NCBI GenBank assembly: GCA_007123785.1 | Contig: SLGL01000068.1 | Span: forward strand, 1-8,965 | DNA: 8,965 nt | DNA from: Balneolaceae bacterium | Lineage (GTDB): Bacteria > Bacteroidota > Rhodothermia > Balneolales > Balneolaceae | Direction: 5' to 3' | In this document: in pieces, positions 7,029 to 8,965 of the stretch | How the letters are laid out: each line of letters starts with the position of its first letter | Position numbering within the stretch: the stretch's first letter is position 1 | The notes under the pieces: generated by a model | Told to the model about the DNA's origin: nothing | Seen by the model: only the letters and a program-made list of their open reading frames with translations | Databases searched by the model: none | Position numbers and translations under genes: made by a program

Positions 7029-8965
7029 ATGGGTAAAATAATTGGAATTGACTTAGGAACTACAAATTCGTGCGTAGCTGTTATGGAAGGCAACGAACCT
7101 GTAGTCATCCAAAACTCCGAAGGCGGCAGAACCACTCCATCGGTTGTGGCATTTTCAAAAGACGGTGAACGTCTTGTAGGTGCCCCCGCTAAAAGACAAG
7201 CTATCACGAACCCCGATAAAACAATCTCGTCGATCAAGAGATTTATGGGGCGTATGTACAACGAGGTAAAAGAAGAAATGAGCCAGGTTTCTTACAAGGT
7301 TGTTAAGTCTGATGATGATGGCACTGCACGAGTCCAGATTGGTGACAGAAAGTATGCACCATAGGAAATTTCTGCGATGGTGTTGCAAAAAATGAAACAG
7401 ACAGCCGAAGAATATCTGGGCGAAAAGGTTACCGAAGCTGTAATTACCGTACCTGCCTATTTCAATGATGCTCAAAGAAAAGCCACACAGGAAGCCGGAA
7501 AAATTGCCGGACTGGACGTAAAACGAATTATTAATGAGCCAACTGCAGCATCACTTGCCTACGGGCTGGATAAAAAGGAAACCGATCAAACCATTATTGT
7601 ATATGATCTCGGGGGTGGTACATTCGATGTTTCAGTGCTTGACCTTGGTGATGGTGTTTTTGAAGTAAAATCCACCAGCGGTGACACCCACCTTGGCGGC
7701 GATGATTTTGATCAGCGATTGATTCATTTTCTTGCCGATGAATTCAAGAAAGACGAAGGTGTGGATCTGAAAAACGATCCTATGGCGATGCAGCGGCTGA
7801 AAGATGCAGCTGAAAAAGCAAAAATTGAACTGTCAAGCTCACAGAAGACCAATGTAAACCTGCCATTTATCACCGCCACAGATTCGGGCCCCAAACACTT
7901 GAATGTGGACATCACCCGCTCCAAATTTGAACAGCTTGTTGATGATTTGGTTAAGAGAACCATTGGACCTTGCAAAAAAGCACTTGAAGATGCAGGGATC
8001 AGCAAAAACGAAATCGACCAGGTGATACTCGTAGGTGGTTCCACCCGGATACCGAAAATCCAGGAAGTAGTAAAAGAGTTTTTCGGAAAAGATCCAAGCA
8101 AGGGTGTAAATCCTGATGAAGTTGTAGCCGTAGGTGCTGCCATTCAGGGTGGTGTGATGAGTGGTGACGTAGATGATGTGGTACTGCTTGATGTCACTCC
8201 GCTTACACTGGGTATTGAAACACTTGGGGGTGTGATGACCAAGCTGATTGAAGGCAATAGCACCATCCCTACAAGTAAGAAAGAAGTTTTCTCAACCGCT
8301 GCCGATAACCAAACCAGTGTGGAAATTCATATTCTCCAGGGAGAAAGAGCACAGGCACAAGCAAACAGAACACTTGGCCGGTTCCATCTGGATGGCATTC
8401 CTCCCGCACCCAGAGGTGTTCCACAGATTGAAGTAACATTTGATATCGACGCTAACGGTGTGCTGAATGTGAGTGCTAAAGATAAAGGCACCGGCAAAGA
8501 ACAGAGTATACGGATTGAATCTTCCTCTGGCCTGAGTGATGAGGAAATAGAGAAAATGAAGAAAGCGGCTGAAGAGCACGCTGAAGAAGACAAAAAGCTT
8601 CGTGAAGAGGTTGAAACCCTAAATAAGGCCGACTCACTGATCTTCTCAACCCGAAAACAGCTCGACGAACATAAAGAGAAAATCTCCGAGGGTAATAAGA
8701 CCAAAATTGAAGAAACTCTCACTAAACTTGAAGAACTCCACAAAGAGAAAAAAGTGGATGAAATTGAACCCGCAATCGAGGAGTTAAATCAGGCCTGGGC
8801 AGCAGCTTCTCAGGAGATTTATCAGGCAGCCGAGGCACAACAAACCGGAGCTGACGGAACTTCCGCACAAAATGGTGCTGAAGAAACCGAAAGCACCGCT
8901 GAAAGCGATGATGCCGTCGATGCCGACTTCGAAGTTGTCGATGACGAAGACGACGACAAGAAAAA
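7029..8965 (+). pseudogene. dnaK: Hsp70 chaperone DnaK, interrupted by an in-frame TAG at codon 112; 3' end cut by window edge
   Basis: DnaK is the ATP-driven cytoplasmic chaperone that works with DnaJ and GrpE. The ATG has an AAGG (7016-7019) 9 bases upstream. Residues 1-111 are normal, with phosphate-1 motif D8-L-G-T-T-N-S. Codon 112 (7362-7364) is TAG where relatives usually have Gln (Y-x-P-Q-E-I-S-A-M). Reading on in the same frame, every codon to 8965 is open and typical. It includes A-Y-F-N-D-A-Q-R, phosphate-2 D193-L-G-G-G-T-F-D200, adenosine motif V335-G-G-S-T-R340, linker V385-L-L-D-V-T-P, the peptide-binding beta domain, the helical lid and the acidic tail D-F-E-V-V-D-D-E. About 645 codons are present and the end must be just outside. 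One oddity is A-N-R-T-L-G-R-F, where D-N is usual. There is no frameshift and no decay beyond the stop. It may be a recent nonsense mutation, a base-call error or a suppressed codon. If the TAG is an error, this is an intact dnaK. Confidence 0.9.
7362..7364 (+). other. Premature amber codon inside dnaK
   Basis: TAG sits between CCA (Pro111) and GAA-ATT-TCT-GCG-ATG (E-I-S-A-M). A CAG Gln codon would become TAG by a single C-to-T change. The resulting fragment of 111 residues would hold only part of the nucleotide-binding domain. The first ATG beyond it in frame is at 7377, with no convincing Shine-Dalgarno sequence. Confidence 0.95.

Noticed and set aside
7029..8965. Genome-wide UAG reassignment or programmed frameshift to explain the dnaK stop
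   Set aside because: The same frame continues after the stop, so no frameshift is needed. aroA ends naturally in TAG at 6345-6347, and no other in-frame TAG occurs in the genes here.

Overview
The window looks like a chromosomal housekeeping segment from a bacterium of the Bacteroidota/FCB group, probably near Balneolota/Rhodothermota. This placement is inference. It rests on the style of the HflX, DnaK and CBS-ACT proteins, the large secreted TPR protein, moderate G+C by eye, and weak or absent Shine-Dalgarno sequences before most starts. No marker gene fixes the taxonomy. All genes lie on the + strand. No tRNA, rRNA, CRISPR array, insertion sequence or phage gene was seen.

Layout. (1) 2-1300 encodes the ribosome-associated GTPase HflX, whose reading frame is open to the left edge. 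(2) A CBS-pair/ACT-like protein follows, overlapping or abutting the hflX stop and using a non-ATG start. (3) After a 97-bp gap, 2068-5058 encodes a 996-residue exported protein made almost entirely of tetratricopeptide repeats. (4) aroA (5061-6347, EPSP synthase of the shikimate pathway) starts 2 bases after the TPR gene, so these two are probably one transcript. (5) A 207-bp gap (6348-6554) precedes a heat-shock pair, hsp20 (6555-6986) and dnaK (7029 to the right edge), separated by 42 bases.

Two points deserve most attention. First, the leader of hsp20 can fold into two adjacent A/U-rich hairpins. One buries the only Shine-Dalgarno-like sequence in an 11-bp stem and the other puts the start codon in its loop, which is the architecture of an RNA thermometer. 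It appears not to be a copy of the textbook ROSE or fourU types. Second, dnaK carries an in-frame TAG at codon 112, where relatives usually have Gln. The same frame then continues intact and well conserved for over 530 codons to the window edge. This is either a very recent nonsense change (CAG to TAG is one transition), a sequencing or assembly error, or a stop that is suppressed. aroA ends in TAG, which argues against genome-wide reassignment of that codon.

Functionally, HflX (rescue of stalled or hibernating ribosomes), Hsp20 (holdase) and DnaK (refolding) are all linked to heat and proteotoxic stress. The TPR protein and AroA are housekeeping functions lying between them. No strong intrinsic terminator was found anywhere in the window.
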